A stretch of 35,818 nucleotides of DNA, taken from positions 1 to 35,818 of the forward strand of contig SDXZ01000015.1 in assembly GCA_004210805.1 (NCBI GenBank). The letters are read 5' to 3'. A model generated the notes under the pieces. It was given only the letters and a program-made list of their open reading frames with translations. It did not search any database and was not told the DNA's origin. Shown here piece by piece: positions 27,203 to 34,631 of this stretch. The number at the start of each line of letters is the position of its first letter. Positions within the stretch are counted from its first letter, which is position 1. Source of the stretch: Acidovorax sp. (GTDB taxonomy: Bacteria; Pseudomonadota; Gammaproteobacteria; Burkholderiales; Burkholderiaceae_C). Position numbers and translations under genes: made by a program.

Positions 27203-27262
27203 CCGTTCGGGCTGAGCCTGTCGAAGCCTTGCGCGGCGCTTCGACAAGCTCAGCGTGAACGG
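27203..27262. repeat. Imperfect inverted repeat
   Basis: Two 26-base arms (27203-27228 and 27237-27262) pair at 22 positions around an 8-base loop. The core is CTGAGCCTGTCGAAG and its complement. It lies between the Bug-protein gene and the gamma-glutamyltransferase gene. It resembles REP-type palindromes and may form a hairpin in the mRNA that lowers expression of the distal gene. Confidence 0.6.
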
Positions 27263-27284
27263 TTCTGTAGGTGCCGGGGGGATG

Positions 27285-28268
27285 TCACTCCAGGGTTATT
27301 TTGTGTTGCCGAATCACCGTCGCCCAGCGGTTGCTGTCGGCCTGCACCATGGCGCCAAACTGGGCTGGGGTGCTCGGTGCTGCGGGCTCTACACCCAACT
27401 TGGCCAGGCTGGCGGCCACGTCCGGGGCCTGCACGGCCTTGGCAAATGCCTGGTGCACACGCTCGACCAGCGCAGGCGGGGCACCGGCGGGCAGGTACAC
27501 ACCAAACCAGGTCACCGACGAGTAGCCCGGCAGGCCGGACTCCGCCATGGTGGGCAGCTCGGGCGCCAGGCTGCTGCGCTTTTGGCTGGTCACGGCCAAG
27601 GCGCGCAGACGGCCGGCCTTGGCGTGGGGCATGCCGGTGGGCAGCGAATCAAACAGCACGTGGGTCTGCCCGGCAATGAGGTCTGGGATGGCCAACGCCG
27701 TGCCCTTGTAAGGCACATGGGTCATCTCCACACCCGCCTGGGCGCTGAACGCTGCGGTGTTGAGGTGCACGATGGTGCCGTTGCCGCTGGTGGCGTAATT
27801 GAGCTTGCCCGGGTTGGCCTTGCCGTAGGCGATCAGTTCACCCACCGTTTTGACGGGCAGCGAGTTGGTGACCAGCAGCACGCTGGGCGCGTCGGCCACG
27901 TGGGCCACCGGCGTGAAGTCCTTGCGCGGGTCGTAGGCCAGGCGCGGCATCAGGTGGGGCGAGATGGCGTGCGTGCTGCTGGTGGTGAGCAGCAGCGTGT
28001 AGCCGTCCGGCGCGGCCTTGGCGGCTTCGGCCGCGCCAATGGTGCCGCCCGCACCGGGCTTGTTGTCCACCACCATCTGCTGGCCCAGGTCAGCCGCCAC
28101 GCGCTGGGTGACCACGCGCGCGACCAGGTCGGTCGCCCCGCTGGCCGGAAACGGCACGATCACGCGCACGGGCTTGTCGGGCCACGCGGCCTGCGCCTGT
28201 GCGCTCGCGCCCCACACCATCAGCCCGGCCATGAACAGAACACGACGGCTCCACGGAAAAAGACACAT
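27285..28268 (-). CDS. Bug/TctC-family periplasmic solute-binding protein
   Basis: This protein has 327 residues. It starts with a signal peptide (MCLFPWSRRVLFMAGLMVWG, cleaved after AQA near residue 24), followed by the family opening WPDKPVRVIVPFPASGATD. NKPGAGGTIGAAEAAKA and DGYTLLL are the usual ligand-pocket blocks. Bug proteins bind carboxylates, amino acids or their amides in the periplasm, sometimes feeding a TctAB membrane pair. No tctA or tctB is present here, so it is an orphan, as is common in Burkholderiales. The ATG at 28268 has a GGAG site. It heads the leftward pair with the gamma-glutamyltransferase gene and is divergent from a LysR gene, which suggests shared induction by one compound. 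Confidence 0.93.
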   Translation of the reverse strand: MCLFPWSRRVLFMAGLMVWGASAQAQAAWPDKPVRVIVPFPASGATDLVARVVTQRVAADLGQQMVVDNKPGAGGTIGAAEAAKAAPDGYTLLLTTSSTHAISPHLMPRLAYDPRKDFTPVAHVADAPSVLLVTNSLPVKTVGELIAYGKANPGKLNYATSGNGTIVHLNTAAFSAQAGVEMTHVPYKGTALAIPDLIAGQTHVLFDSLPTGMPHAKAGRLRALAVTSQKRSSLAPELPTMAESGLPGYSSVTWFGVYLPAGAPPALVERVHQAFAKAVQAPDVAASLAKLGVEPAAPSTPAQFGAMVQADSNRWATVIRQHKITLE

Positions 28269-28396
28269 ACAGCTACTCCACAAGAAGGGGAAGGGCTCAG
28301 GGTCACCCAAGTGGCCGCTCGGCACACGTTGCGAAGCAACCACCACCATCTTAGAAAGCCCGCGCCAGCAACACCAACGCCAATTGAGCAAACAGC

Positions 28397-28443
28397 TTTG
28401 CCGCAGCGGCAAACCAATTCATACTTTGGACTGCCGAACGGCA
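28397..28443. promoter_or_regulatory. Candidate LysR operator: two palindromes
   Basis: TTTGCCGC-A-GCGGCAAA (28397-28413) is a perfect 8-base inverted repeat that fits the T-N11-A rule for LysR sites. TGCCG-AA-CGGCA (28432-28443) repeats its core about three helical turns away. Both lie between the divergent Bug-protein and LysR genes, as expected for a recognition site plus an activation site. Assignment to this LysR protein is inferred. Confidence 0.5.
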
Positions 28444-28480
28444 AAACACACTCCCCCGCCCTACCGCTCGTCGTTACCTC

Positions 28481-29392
28481 ATGCGCCCCCAGCTCCTGCA
28501 AGACACCGCCCTGCGCTACTTCCTGGAGGTGGCGCACAGCGGCTCGCTCACCGAGGCATCGGCCCGCCTGCACGTGGCCGCATCTGCGCTGAGCCGCCAG
28601 ATCGGCGGGCTGGAGGCGCAACTGGGCACGCCGCTGTTCGACCGCCACCCCCGCGGCATGGTGCTGACAGCCGCCGGGGAGATATTGGCGGTGCACGCCC
28701 GGCGCACGGTGCTGGACGCCGAGCGCGCGCTGGGCGAGATCGGCGCGCTGCAGGGCCTGCGCGCGGGGCAGGTGCGCCTGGCCACATCGGACGCGTTTGC
28801 CAACGAGCTCGTGCCGGGCCTGTGCGTGGAGTTTCAGCGCACGCACACCGGCATCCAGTTCAGCGTGATCTCGCTGCCCACGGCGCAGGTGCCGGACGCC
28901 GTGCGCAGCGGCACGGCCGACATCGGGCTGTGCTTCAGCCGCGCCCCGCACAAGGACATCGAGGTGGCCTACCGGCAGAGCGCTCCGGTGCTGGCGCTGA
29001 TTCCGCCGGGCCACGCGCTGGCGGGCGCGGCCAGCGTCACGCTGGCGCAGATGGCCGCATTCCCCCTGGCCCTGCCGCCGGCCGAGACCACGGTGCGCCA
29101 GATGATCGACATCGTCTGCAGCCGCCAGGGCCTGCAGCTCGAAGCTGTGCTTATCAGCAACCACGCCAAGACGGTGCTCAACTTCGTGGCGCATGGCGGC
29201 GGGCTGTCGGTGGCCAGCGAGATCGCGGCGCGCCACCTGGTGGCCGCGGGCGCCATCGTGGCGCTGCCCATCAGCGACCCGGGCATGGACCTGCGCGACC
29301 TGGAGGTGCAGACCCTGGCCGGCCGCAGCCTGCCGGTGGCCGTGCAGGCGTTTCTGGACCTGCTCAAGGAGCGGCTGCCGGGGCGCTGGTAG
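28481..29392 (+). CDS. LysR-family transcriptional regulator
   Basis: This protein has 303 residues. The N-terminal winged helix-turn-helix (about 8-66) shows FLEVAHSGSLTEASARLHVAASALSRQIGGLE-type spacing with LFDRHPRGMVLTAAGE after it. The rest is a periplasmic-binding-like effector domain (about 95-300). It is divergent from the Bug-protein and gamma-glutamyltransferase genes, with two palindromes in the 212-base gap, so it most likely controls them and itself. The effector is unknown, perhaps the ligand of the Bug protein. Its last 29 bases overlap the end of the convergent DUF3253 gene. Confidence 0.92.
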   Translation: MRPQLLQDTALRYFLEVAHSGSLTEASARLHVAASALSRQIGGLEAQLGTPLFDRHPRGMVLTAAGEILAVHARRTVLDAERALGEIGALQGLRAGQVRLATSDAFANELVPGLCVEFQRTHTGIQFSVISLPTAQVPDAVRSGTADIGLCFSRAPHKDIEVAYRQSAPVLALIPPGHALAGAASVTLAQMAAFPLALPPAETTVRQMIDIVCSRQGLQLEAVLISNHAKTVLNFVAHGGGLSVASEIAARHLVAAGAIVALPISDPGMDLRDLEVQTLAGRSLPVAVQAFLDLLKERLPGRW

Positions 29393-29657
29393 GCGCGCCG
29401 CCCTCTGGCTGGGCCAGGCCCAAACGGATGGGCCCTCCCGGCGCTGTCGCATCGACCGGCACACCGCCGCGCGTCACGCGCAGGCGCTGGTGCTGCACCA
29501 ATGCCTGCGCGACCTGGCGGATTTGCGGCATGTGGTCGCGCCAAGCGCCATCTTCCCCCACCAGTGACCGCGCCACCTCCGACGGGCAGATGGTCGCGCC
29601 GGGCTGGCGCAGCGCCAGCAGGGAGAAGATGCGGTCTTCGATGTCAGCGTCTGTCAT
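29364..29657 (-). CDS. Small DUF3253-family protein
   Basis: A 97-residue cytoplasmic protein with the pattern of DUF3253: IEDRIFSLLALRQPGATICP, SEVARSL, WRDHMPQIRQVAQALV and GGPIRLGL. The first two thirds read like a winged-helix DNA-binding fold, so a regulatory role is possible but unproven. The ATG at 29657 follows AAGGGACC. A much longer upstream frame is the shadow of ung. The C-terminal end is Ala/Pro-rich and overlaps the tail of the LysR gene on the other strand. It lies 86 bases after ung and may be read with it. Confidence 0.75.
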   Translation of the reverse strand: MTDADIEDRIFSLLALRQPGATICPSEVARSLVGEDGAWRDHMPQIRQVAQALVQHQRLRVTRGGVPVDATAPGGPIRLGLAQPEGGAPTSAPAAAP

Positions 29658-29743
29658 GGAGGGTCCCTTCGTCCCGCAGAAACGGTCACGATCTGACGCA
29701 GTGTTGCAAGGGCATCGTGCGAGGCCGACAGCCAGTGGGCCAG

Positions 29744-30460
29744 TCAGTACCCGTGCAGCGCCCGAAAATCCCGCGCCTGGCTGAAATGCCCGTTGCCGAT
29801 GAACGGCACGGGTGGGCGCAGGGCCGACAGCGGCGAGGGGTGGTTGGACATGAGCAGCAAGTGGCCCCGGTCCTGGGGAATCAGTGCACGCTTTCCCTGC
29901 GCATGCGAGCCCCAGAGCATGAACACCACGGGCCGCTCGCCCTCGGCTACATGGCGGATGACGGCATCGGTCAGGGCCTCCCAGCCCTTGCCGGCGTGGC
30001 TGGCGGGCTGGCCTTCTTCCACCGTGAGGCCGGTGTTGAGCAGCAGCACGCCGTTCTTCGCCCACTTCACCAGGCTGCCGCCGGGCTGGGGAAACGGCGG
30101 AGGCGCCACGCCCAGGTCGCGCTGCATTTCCTTGAAGATGTTCTGCAGCGAGGGCGGCAGGCGCACGCCCGGCGCCACCGAGAAGGCCAGCCCCTCGGCC
30201 TGGCCGCGGCCGTGGTACGGGTCCTGGCCCAGGATGACCACGCGCACCTCGTCGGGTGGCGTCAGCTCCAGGGCACGCAGTGGGCGGGGCGGAAAGATGA
30301 CGGCGCCTGCATCGAGGCGCGACTGCAAAAAGGCGCGCAGCGACTGGCCGCGCGCTCCGGCAAAGAAGTCATCGACCAGCGGCTGCCAGCCGGGCGCCAC
30401 CGGCCATTGCGTGGGGTCGGCGGTCTGCAGTTGGGTGGAGTCTGCCACGGCGTTATTCAT
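29744..30460 (-). CDS. ung: Uracil-DNA glycosylase Ung (family 1)
   Basis: This enzyme removes uracil from DNA, the first step of base-excision repair after cytosine deamination or dUTP incorporation. The 238 residues carry the catalytic motif GQDPYHG with Asp80 and His83, the uracil-pocket block GVLLLNTGLTVEEG, and the leucine-loop motif HPSPLSALR with His207. All are standard for family 1. The ATG at 30460 was chosen over a TTG two codons earlier. It follows trpC on the same strand after about 70 bases containing repeat B. It may be read from the trp operon, an order I recall from other Burkholderiales, but the repeat could weaken read-through. Confidence 0.97.
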   Translation of the reverse strand: MNNAVADSTQLQTADPTQWPVAPGWQPLVDDFFAGARGQSLRAFLQSRLDAGAVIFPPRPLRALELTPPDEVRVVILGQDPYHGRGQAEGLAFSVAPGVRLPPSLQNIFKEMQRDLGVAPPPFPQPGGSLVKWAKNGVLLLNTGLTVEEGQPASHAGKGWEALTDAVIRHVAEGERPVVFMLWGSHAQGKRALIPQDRGHLLLMSNHPSPLSALRPPVPFIGNGHFSQARDFRALHGY

Positions 30461-30465
30461 GGTCA

Positions 30466-30520
30466 AAAATGCCTCTAGCGCTTGATGGATAAGCGCAAAA
30501 CGCTATCAAAATATGGGCAT
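30466..30520. repeat. Interspersed repeat B, copy 2 (trpC-ung gap)
   Basis: It shares GCCTCTAGCGCTT exactly with copy 1 at 6605-6662. A GCGCTT/AAGCGC stem with a 7-base loop and a GCTATCAAAAT tail follow. It fills most of the gap between trpC and ung and could form a small mRNA hairpin there. Confidence 0.6.
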
Positions 30521-30529
30521 TAACCTTGA

Positions 30530-31330
30530 TTACGCGAAGAGCTTCGCCAGTGCTTCGCCCGGCTCCGGCGCACGCATGAACGCCTCGCCCACCAAAAATG
30601 CGTGCACGCCCGCATCGCGCATGCGCTTGACGTCGTCGGGCGCGAGGATGCCCGACTCGGTGACCAGCAGCCGGTCGGCCGGCACATCCTTGAGCAGGCC
30701 GAGCGTGGTGTCCAGCGAGACCTCGAAGGTGCGCAGGTTGCGGTTGTTGATGCCCACCAGCGGCGTCTTGAGCCTGAGCGCGCGCGTGAGTTCGGCGCCG
30801 TCGTGCACCTCCACCAGCACCGCCATGTCCAGGCTGCGCGCAATCGCCTCAAAGTCGGCCATCTGGGCGTCGTCCAGGCTGGCCGCGATCAGCAAGATGG
30901 CATCGGCGCCCATCGCCCGCGACTCATAGATCTGGTACGCATCGACCATGAAATCCTTGCGCAGCACCGGCAGCTGGCAGCTGGCACGCGCTTGCTTGAG
31001 GTAGTCCACGCTGCCTTGAAAGAACTGCTTGTCCGTCAGCACCGACAGGCAGGCCGCGCTCACCTTGCCGTCGCCATCGGCGTAGCTCTGTGCGATGTCG
31101 GCAGGGATGAAGTCGGCGCGCAGCACGCCCTTGCTGGGGCTGGCCTTCTTGACCTCGGCAATCACCGCTGCTTGGCCCTTGGCGATCTTGGCGCGCAGAG
31201 CGCCTTCAAAGTCGCGCGTGAGCACGCGGCTCTCGGCATCGGCACGGACGGCGTCAATGGGCATGCGCTTCTTGGCAGCGGCCACTTCTTCGTGCTTGAC
31301 GGCCACGATCTTGTTGAGGATGTCGCTCAT
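30530..31330 (-). CDS. trpC: Indole-3-glycerol-phosphate synthase TrpC
   Basis: This enzyme closes the indole ring, converting carboxyphenylamino-deoxyribulose phosphate to indole-3-glycerol phosphate with loss of CO2. The 266 residues form one TIM barrel. Catalytic lysines and acids appear in [47 protein letters not shown] and VTESGI. It is not fused to TrpF, unlike in enterobacteria. The ATG at 31330 has an AAAGG site. It follows trpD by 37 bases and is the last trp gene of the leftward run. trpF, trpB and trpA are not in the window. Confidence 0.97.
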   Translation of the reverse strand: MSDILNKIVAVKHEEVAAAKKRMPIDAVRADAESRVLTRDFEGALRAKIAKGQAAVIAEVKKASPSKGVLRADFIPADIAQSYADGDGKVSAACLSVLTDKQFFQGSVDYLKQARASCQLPVLRKDFMVDAYQIYESRAMGADAILLIAASLDDAQMADFEAIARSLDMAVLVEVHDGAELTRALRLKTPLVGINNRNLRTFEVSLDTTLGLLKDVPADRLLVTESGILAPDDVKRMRDAGVHAFLVGEAFMRAPEPGEALAKLFA

Positions 31331-31367
31331 GGGAAAACCTTTGTTGTGGGGGTTGCAGGCCTGCCGT

Positions 31368-32408
31368 TCAAGCAGCAACACCTGCCAGCGCATGCGTGCG
31401 CGTGACCATTTGTTCCAGCTTGGCCAGCGCGGCGCCGGACGCAATCGCGGCGCGGGCCTTGGCCAGCCCCGCAGGCACCGAGTCGACCACATTGGCCGCA
31501 TACAGCGCTACGCCCGCGTTCAGGCAAACGATGTCCTGCGCGGCGCCGGGCTCGCCCTTGAGCACGCCGATCAGCATCTCGCGCGACTGCTCGGGCGTCT
31601 CGACCTTCAAGGCACGGTTGCTGGACATGGCCAGGCCGAAGTCCTCGGGGTGGATTTCGTACTCGGTGATCTGGCCGTTTTTCAGCTCGCCCACCAGCGT
31701 GGCTGCGCCCAGGCTCACCTCGTCCATGCCGTCGCGGCCGTAGACCACCATGGCGTGTTCGGCGCCCAGGCGCTGCAGTGCGCGCACCTGGATGCCGACG
31801 AGATCGGGGTGGAACACGCCCATCAGGATGTTGGGCGCGCCTGCGGGGTTGGTCAGCGGGCCCAGGATGTTGAAGATGGTGCGCACCCCCAGCTCCTTGC
31901 GCACCGGGGCCACATTCTTCATGGCCGGGTGGTGGTTGGGCGCGAACATGAAGCCGATGCCGACCTCTGCAATGCACTGCGCGATCTGTTCGGGCTTGAG
32001 GTTGATGTGGATGCCCAGGGCCTCCATCACATCCGCGCTGCCACTTTTGCTGGAAACACCGCGCCCGCCATGCTTGCTGACCTTGGCGCCCGCCGCAGCG
32101 GCCACGAACATGGAGCAGGTGGAGATGTTGAAGGTGTTGGCACCGTCGCCGCCCGTGCCCACGATGTCCACCAGATGCTTGCTGCCCTCCACATGGACCT
32201 TGGTGGAGAACTCGCGCATCACCTGCGCGGCGGCGGTGATCTCGCCGATGGTTTCCTTCTTGACGCGCAGGCCGGTGACGATGGCCGCCGTCATGACGGG
32301 CGAGAGTTCGCCGCTCATGATCATGCGCATGAGGTGCAGCATCTCGTCATGAAAGATTTCGCGGTGCTCGATGGTGCGCTGCAGCGCTTCCTGGGGGGTG
32401 ATGGACAT
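31368..32408 (-). CDS. trpD: Anthranilate phosphoribosyltransferase TrpD
   Basis: This enzyme joins anthranilate to phosphoribosyl pyrophosphate, the second step of tryptophan synthesis. The 346 residues contain the diphosphate-binding [14 protein letters not shown], the anthranilate-site [24 protein letters not shown] block, and [16 protein letters not shown] and [13 protein letters not shown], all typical. There is no fused glutamine amidotransferase. The ATG at 32408 has a GGAG site. It is separated from trpG by the dinB-like and lysE-like genes, an inserted pair in an otherwise standard order. Confidence 0.97.
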   Translation of the reverse strand: MSITPQEALQRTIEHREIFHDEMLHLMRMIMSGELSPVMTAAIVTGLRVKKETIGEITAAAQVMREFSTKVHVEGSKHLVDIVGTGGDGANTFNISTCSMFVAAAAGAKVSKHGGRGVSSKSGSADVMEALGIHINLKPEQIAQCIAEVGIGFMFAPNHHPAMKNVAPVRKELGVRTIFNILGPLTNPAGAPNILMGVFHPDLVGIQVRALQRLGAEHAMVVYGRDGMDEVSLGAATLVGELKNGQITEYEIHPEDFGLAMSSNRALKVETPEQSREMLIGVLKGEPGAAQDIVCLNAGVALYAANVVDSVPAGLAKARAAIASGAALAKLEQMVTRTHALAGVAA

Positions 32409-32445
32409 GGTGTCTCCAGTGTCTTTTCGACGGTGTATGTCTAGT

Positions 32446-33114
32446 TCAAGGCGATGGCTGGTCTGTGAGGGCGAGCTTCAGGCCAAAGCCGATGAACATC
32501 GCGCCTGCAATGCGATCGAGCCAGTGCATGCCGCGCTGCACCGCGCCCATGCGGCGCGCCATCCACGATGCAGCCAGCGCCCATCCCGTGTTCACCGGGA
32601 TGGCATTGATGTTGAACAGCACGCCCAGCAGCACAAAGGTCAGCGCCTTGTTCTCGGCGCCCGGCGCGATGAACTGCGGCACGAATGCGAGGAAGAAGAT
32701 GGCGACCTTGGGGTTGAGCACGTTGGTCCAGAAGCCGCCCATGAAGACCTTGGACAGCGGCGTGGCCACCTCGTCGGCAGATGCTTTGGCGGCCGCCAGT
32801 GCGGCAGCGCTGCCGCCGTCGCCCGAGGGCTTGGACAGCAGCATGCGCACGCCCATCCACATGAGGTAGGCCGCGCCCACCCACTTGAGCACGGTGAACG
32901 CCGTGGCCGAGGTGGCCAGCAGCGCGCCCACGCCCACGGCAGCCGCGAAGATGTGCACGAAGCACCCGGCCGTGATGCCCAGGCCCGCGACGATGCCCGC
33001 GCGGGTGCCGGACTTGAGGGCGTTGGACACGATGTAGAGCACGTCCGGGCCGGGCGTGAGGTTCAGCAGCCAGCCGGCCGCGATGAACATGAGCAGTTGG
33101 TGGCTGTCGGGCAT
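32446..33114 (-). CDS. LysE/RhtB-family amino-acid exporter
   Basis: An inner-membrane protein of 222 residues with about six hydrophobic segments. The family opening [20 protein letters not shown] (about residues 18-37) and the middle block [21 protein letters not shown] are clear LysE/RhtB features. These proteins export amino acids such as lysine, threonine or homoserine. Its place between trpG and trpD suggests it may relieve excess tryptophan or a related compound, but the substrate cannot be read from sequence. The ATG at 33114 lies four bases after the dinB-like stop, without a good ribosome site, so translation is probably coupled. Confidence 0.9.
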   Translation of the reverse strand: MPDSHQLLMFIAAGWLLNLTPGPDVLYIVSNALKSGTRAGIVAGLGITAGCFVHIFAAAVGVGALLATSATAFTVLKWVGAAYLMWMGVRMLLSKPSGDGGSAAALAAAKASADEVATPLSKVFMGGFWTNVLNPKVAIFFLAFVPQFIAPGAENKALTFVLLGVLFNINAIPVNTGWALAASWMARRMGAVQRGMHWLDRIAGAMFIGFGLKLALTDQPSP

Positions 33115-33118
33115 GGTG

Positions 33119-33649
33119 TTACGACCAGCGTCGTTCCGGTTGCAGGCGGTGCAGGAAGGTGGTGAGCGAGTCGCGCGGCAGCGGCACTGCATGCCCCGCC
33201 AGGATGCGACCGGCCGCGCCCCGGTGGTAGGTGCCATGCACCACGACGTGGTTCAGGATCTCGGCCCGCGTCATGGTGCCGGTATCGCCGTCGGTGAAGC
33301 GGAACTGCACGGGCTCGGCCAGCTGGTCCGCGGTGAGGCCACCGGTGTATTGCAGGTACCAGTCGTCCGACGCGCGAACCGCCTGACGCAGCGTTGGCAG
33401 CGCCGGTGTCTCCTCGGTGTTGGTGGCTGCGTAGGCGGTCTGCGGCAGGCCCTGCAGGTGGCTCGCGAAGATGCGGTCCACCACGTACGTGTGGTTCAGG
33501 ATGCGCACGAAGAGCCGGTGGTCTTCGGCGGGCAATGCCGCCTGTGACGCCTCGCCCAGCGCGAGCAGCTCGCCGTTGGCCCAGCGCTTGTACTGGAACA
33601 GCTGGGCGAACGAGCCCGACGCTGCTGCAGCATCGGCCGGCGCCGTCAT
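33119..33649 (-). CDS. DinB-family putative metal-binding protein
   Basis: A 176-residue protein with the four-helix DinB fold pattern. Likely metal-binding histidines lie in [17 protein letters not shown] and in [16 protein letters not shown] near the C-terminus, the usual three-histidine arrangement. Members include thiol-dependent transferases, but most have no known function. The start overlaps the trpG stop by four bases (ATGA), so it is translated as part of the trp operon. Why it is there is unclear: it may detoxify or modify an intermediate, or be a passenger. Confidence 0.85.
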   Translation of the reverse strand: MTAPADAAAASGSFAQLFQYKRWANGELLALGEASQAALPAEDHRLFVRILNHTYVVDRIFASHLQGLPQTAYAATNTEETPALPTLRQAVRASDDWYLQYTGGLTADQLAEPVQFRFTDGDTGTMTRAEILNHVVVHGTYHRGAAGRILAGHAVPLPRDSLTTFLHRLQPERRWS

Positions 33650-34218
33650 GCGCGCTGCTCCAGGAAGTTCTTCAGCATCGCGTGCCCGTGCTCGGTGAGG
33701 ATGCTTTCGGGGTGGAACTGCACGCCCTCGATGGCCAGCTCCTTGTGGCGCACGCCCATGATCTCGCCGTCATCCGTCCAGGCCGTGACCTGCAGCACGT
33801 CGGGGCAGGCGGCGCGCTCGATGGCCAGCGAGTGGTAGCGGTTCACGGTGAATTTTTCGGGCAGGCCCGCGAACACGCCCTGCTGCGTGGTGGTGATGAC
33901 GCTGGTCTTGCCGTGCATCAGCTCTTGCGCGCGGACGATGGTGCCGCCGAACGCTGCGCCGATGCTCTGGTGGCCCAGGCACACCCCGAGGATGGGCAGC
34001 TTGCCCGCGAAGTGCTGGATCGCCGCCACCGAGATGCCGGCCTCGGCCGGCGAGCACGGGCCGGGCGAGATCACCAGGCGGTCGGGGGCGCGCTGCGCGA
34101 TGCCTTCGAGGGTGATCTCGTCGTTGCGGAACACCTCGACATCGGCACCCAGCTCGCCGAAGTACTGCACGATGTTGTAGGTGAAGCTGTCGTAGTTGTC
34201 GACCATCAAGAGTTTCAT
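33646..34218 (-). CDS. trpG: Anthranilate synthase glutamine amidotransferase subunit TrpG
   Basis: This subunit releases ammonia from glutamine for TrpE. The 190 residues form a class I amidotransferase with nucleophile Cys80 ([12 protein letters not shown]) and partner residues His169 and Glu171 (GVQFHPES). [13 protein letters not shown] at the N-terminus and [11 protein letters not shown] are typical of TrpG/PabA, and the same protein may also serve aminobenzoate synthesis. The start overlaps the chorismate-mutase stop by four bases, and its own stop overlaps the dinB-like start, so it sits in a tightly coupled chain. Confidence 0.97.
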   Translation of the reverse strand: MKLLMVDNYDSFTYNIVQYFGELGADVEVFRNDEITLEGIAQRAPDRLVISPGPCSPAEAGISVAAIQHFAGKLPILGVCLGHQSIGAAFGGTIVRAQELMHGKTSVITTTQQGVFAGLPEKFTVNRYHSLAIERAACPDVLQVTAWTDDGEIMGVRHKELAIEGVQFHPESILTEHGHAMLKNFLEQRA

Positions 34219-34631
34219 GCTGCGCTCCCTGCGGTCTGTGCGGCCGCGTCGCTGGCGTGCCCGGCGCGTAGGCGCGCGAACTCGCGGTGTTCGTAGGCAA
34301 TGGAGGCTTCCATGATGCCGCGGTAGATGGCTTCGATCAGGTCGGGTTGGCCACCTTCGGCCTGGGCCGTGGCGCGCACGCGGCGCACGATGGCCTCGAT
34401 GCGGGCCACGTCGCGCACCTGCGTGTCGCTTTGCTTGATGCGGGCAGCCTGAGTCATGTAGCCGCTGCGCTCCACGAGCAAGGGCACGAGCACGTCGTCG
34501 AGCGCATCGATGCGCGCACGCACCTCGGCCATGGTGGTGCAGTCCTGCACCTTGTCGAGGGCCTGTGTGGTGCCGTGTGTCGTGGCCTGTGCGGTGGCGT
34601 GGGCGTGGGGGGTGTGGATCACGTTGCTCAT
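34215..34631 (-). CDS. Chorismate mutase (AroQ class) inside the trp operon
   Basis: A 138-residue helical protein predicted to convert chorismate to prephenate, the entry to phenylalanine and tyrosine. An N-terminal His/Thr/Ala-rich stretch of about 30 residues is followed by the AroQ fold: [33 protein letters not shown] with the expected arginine and lysine, and [16 protein letters not shown]. It overlaps trpE and trpG by four bases each (ATGA), so it is made with both anthranilate synthase subunits. A close relative, isochorismate pyruvate lyase, has the same fold and cannot be fully excluded. Placing a competing chorismate enzyme here is notable. Confidence 0.88.
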   Translation of the reverse strand: MSNVIHTPHAHATAQATTHGTTQALDKVQDCTTMAEVRARIDALDDVLVPLLVERSGYMTQAARIKQSDTQVRDVARIEAIVRRVRATAQAEGGQPDLIEAIYRGIMEASIAYEHREFARLRAGHASDAAAQTAGSAA

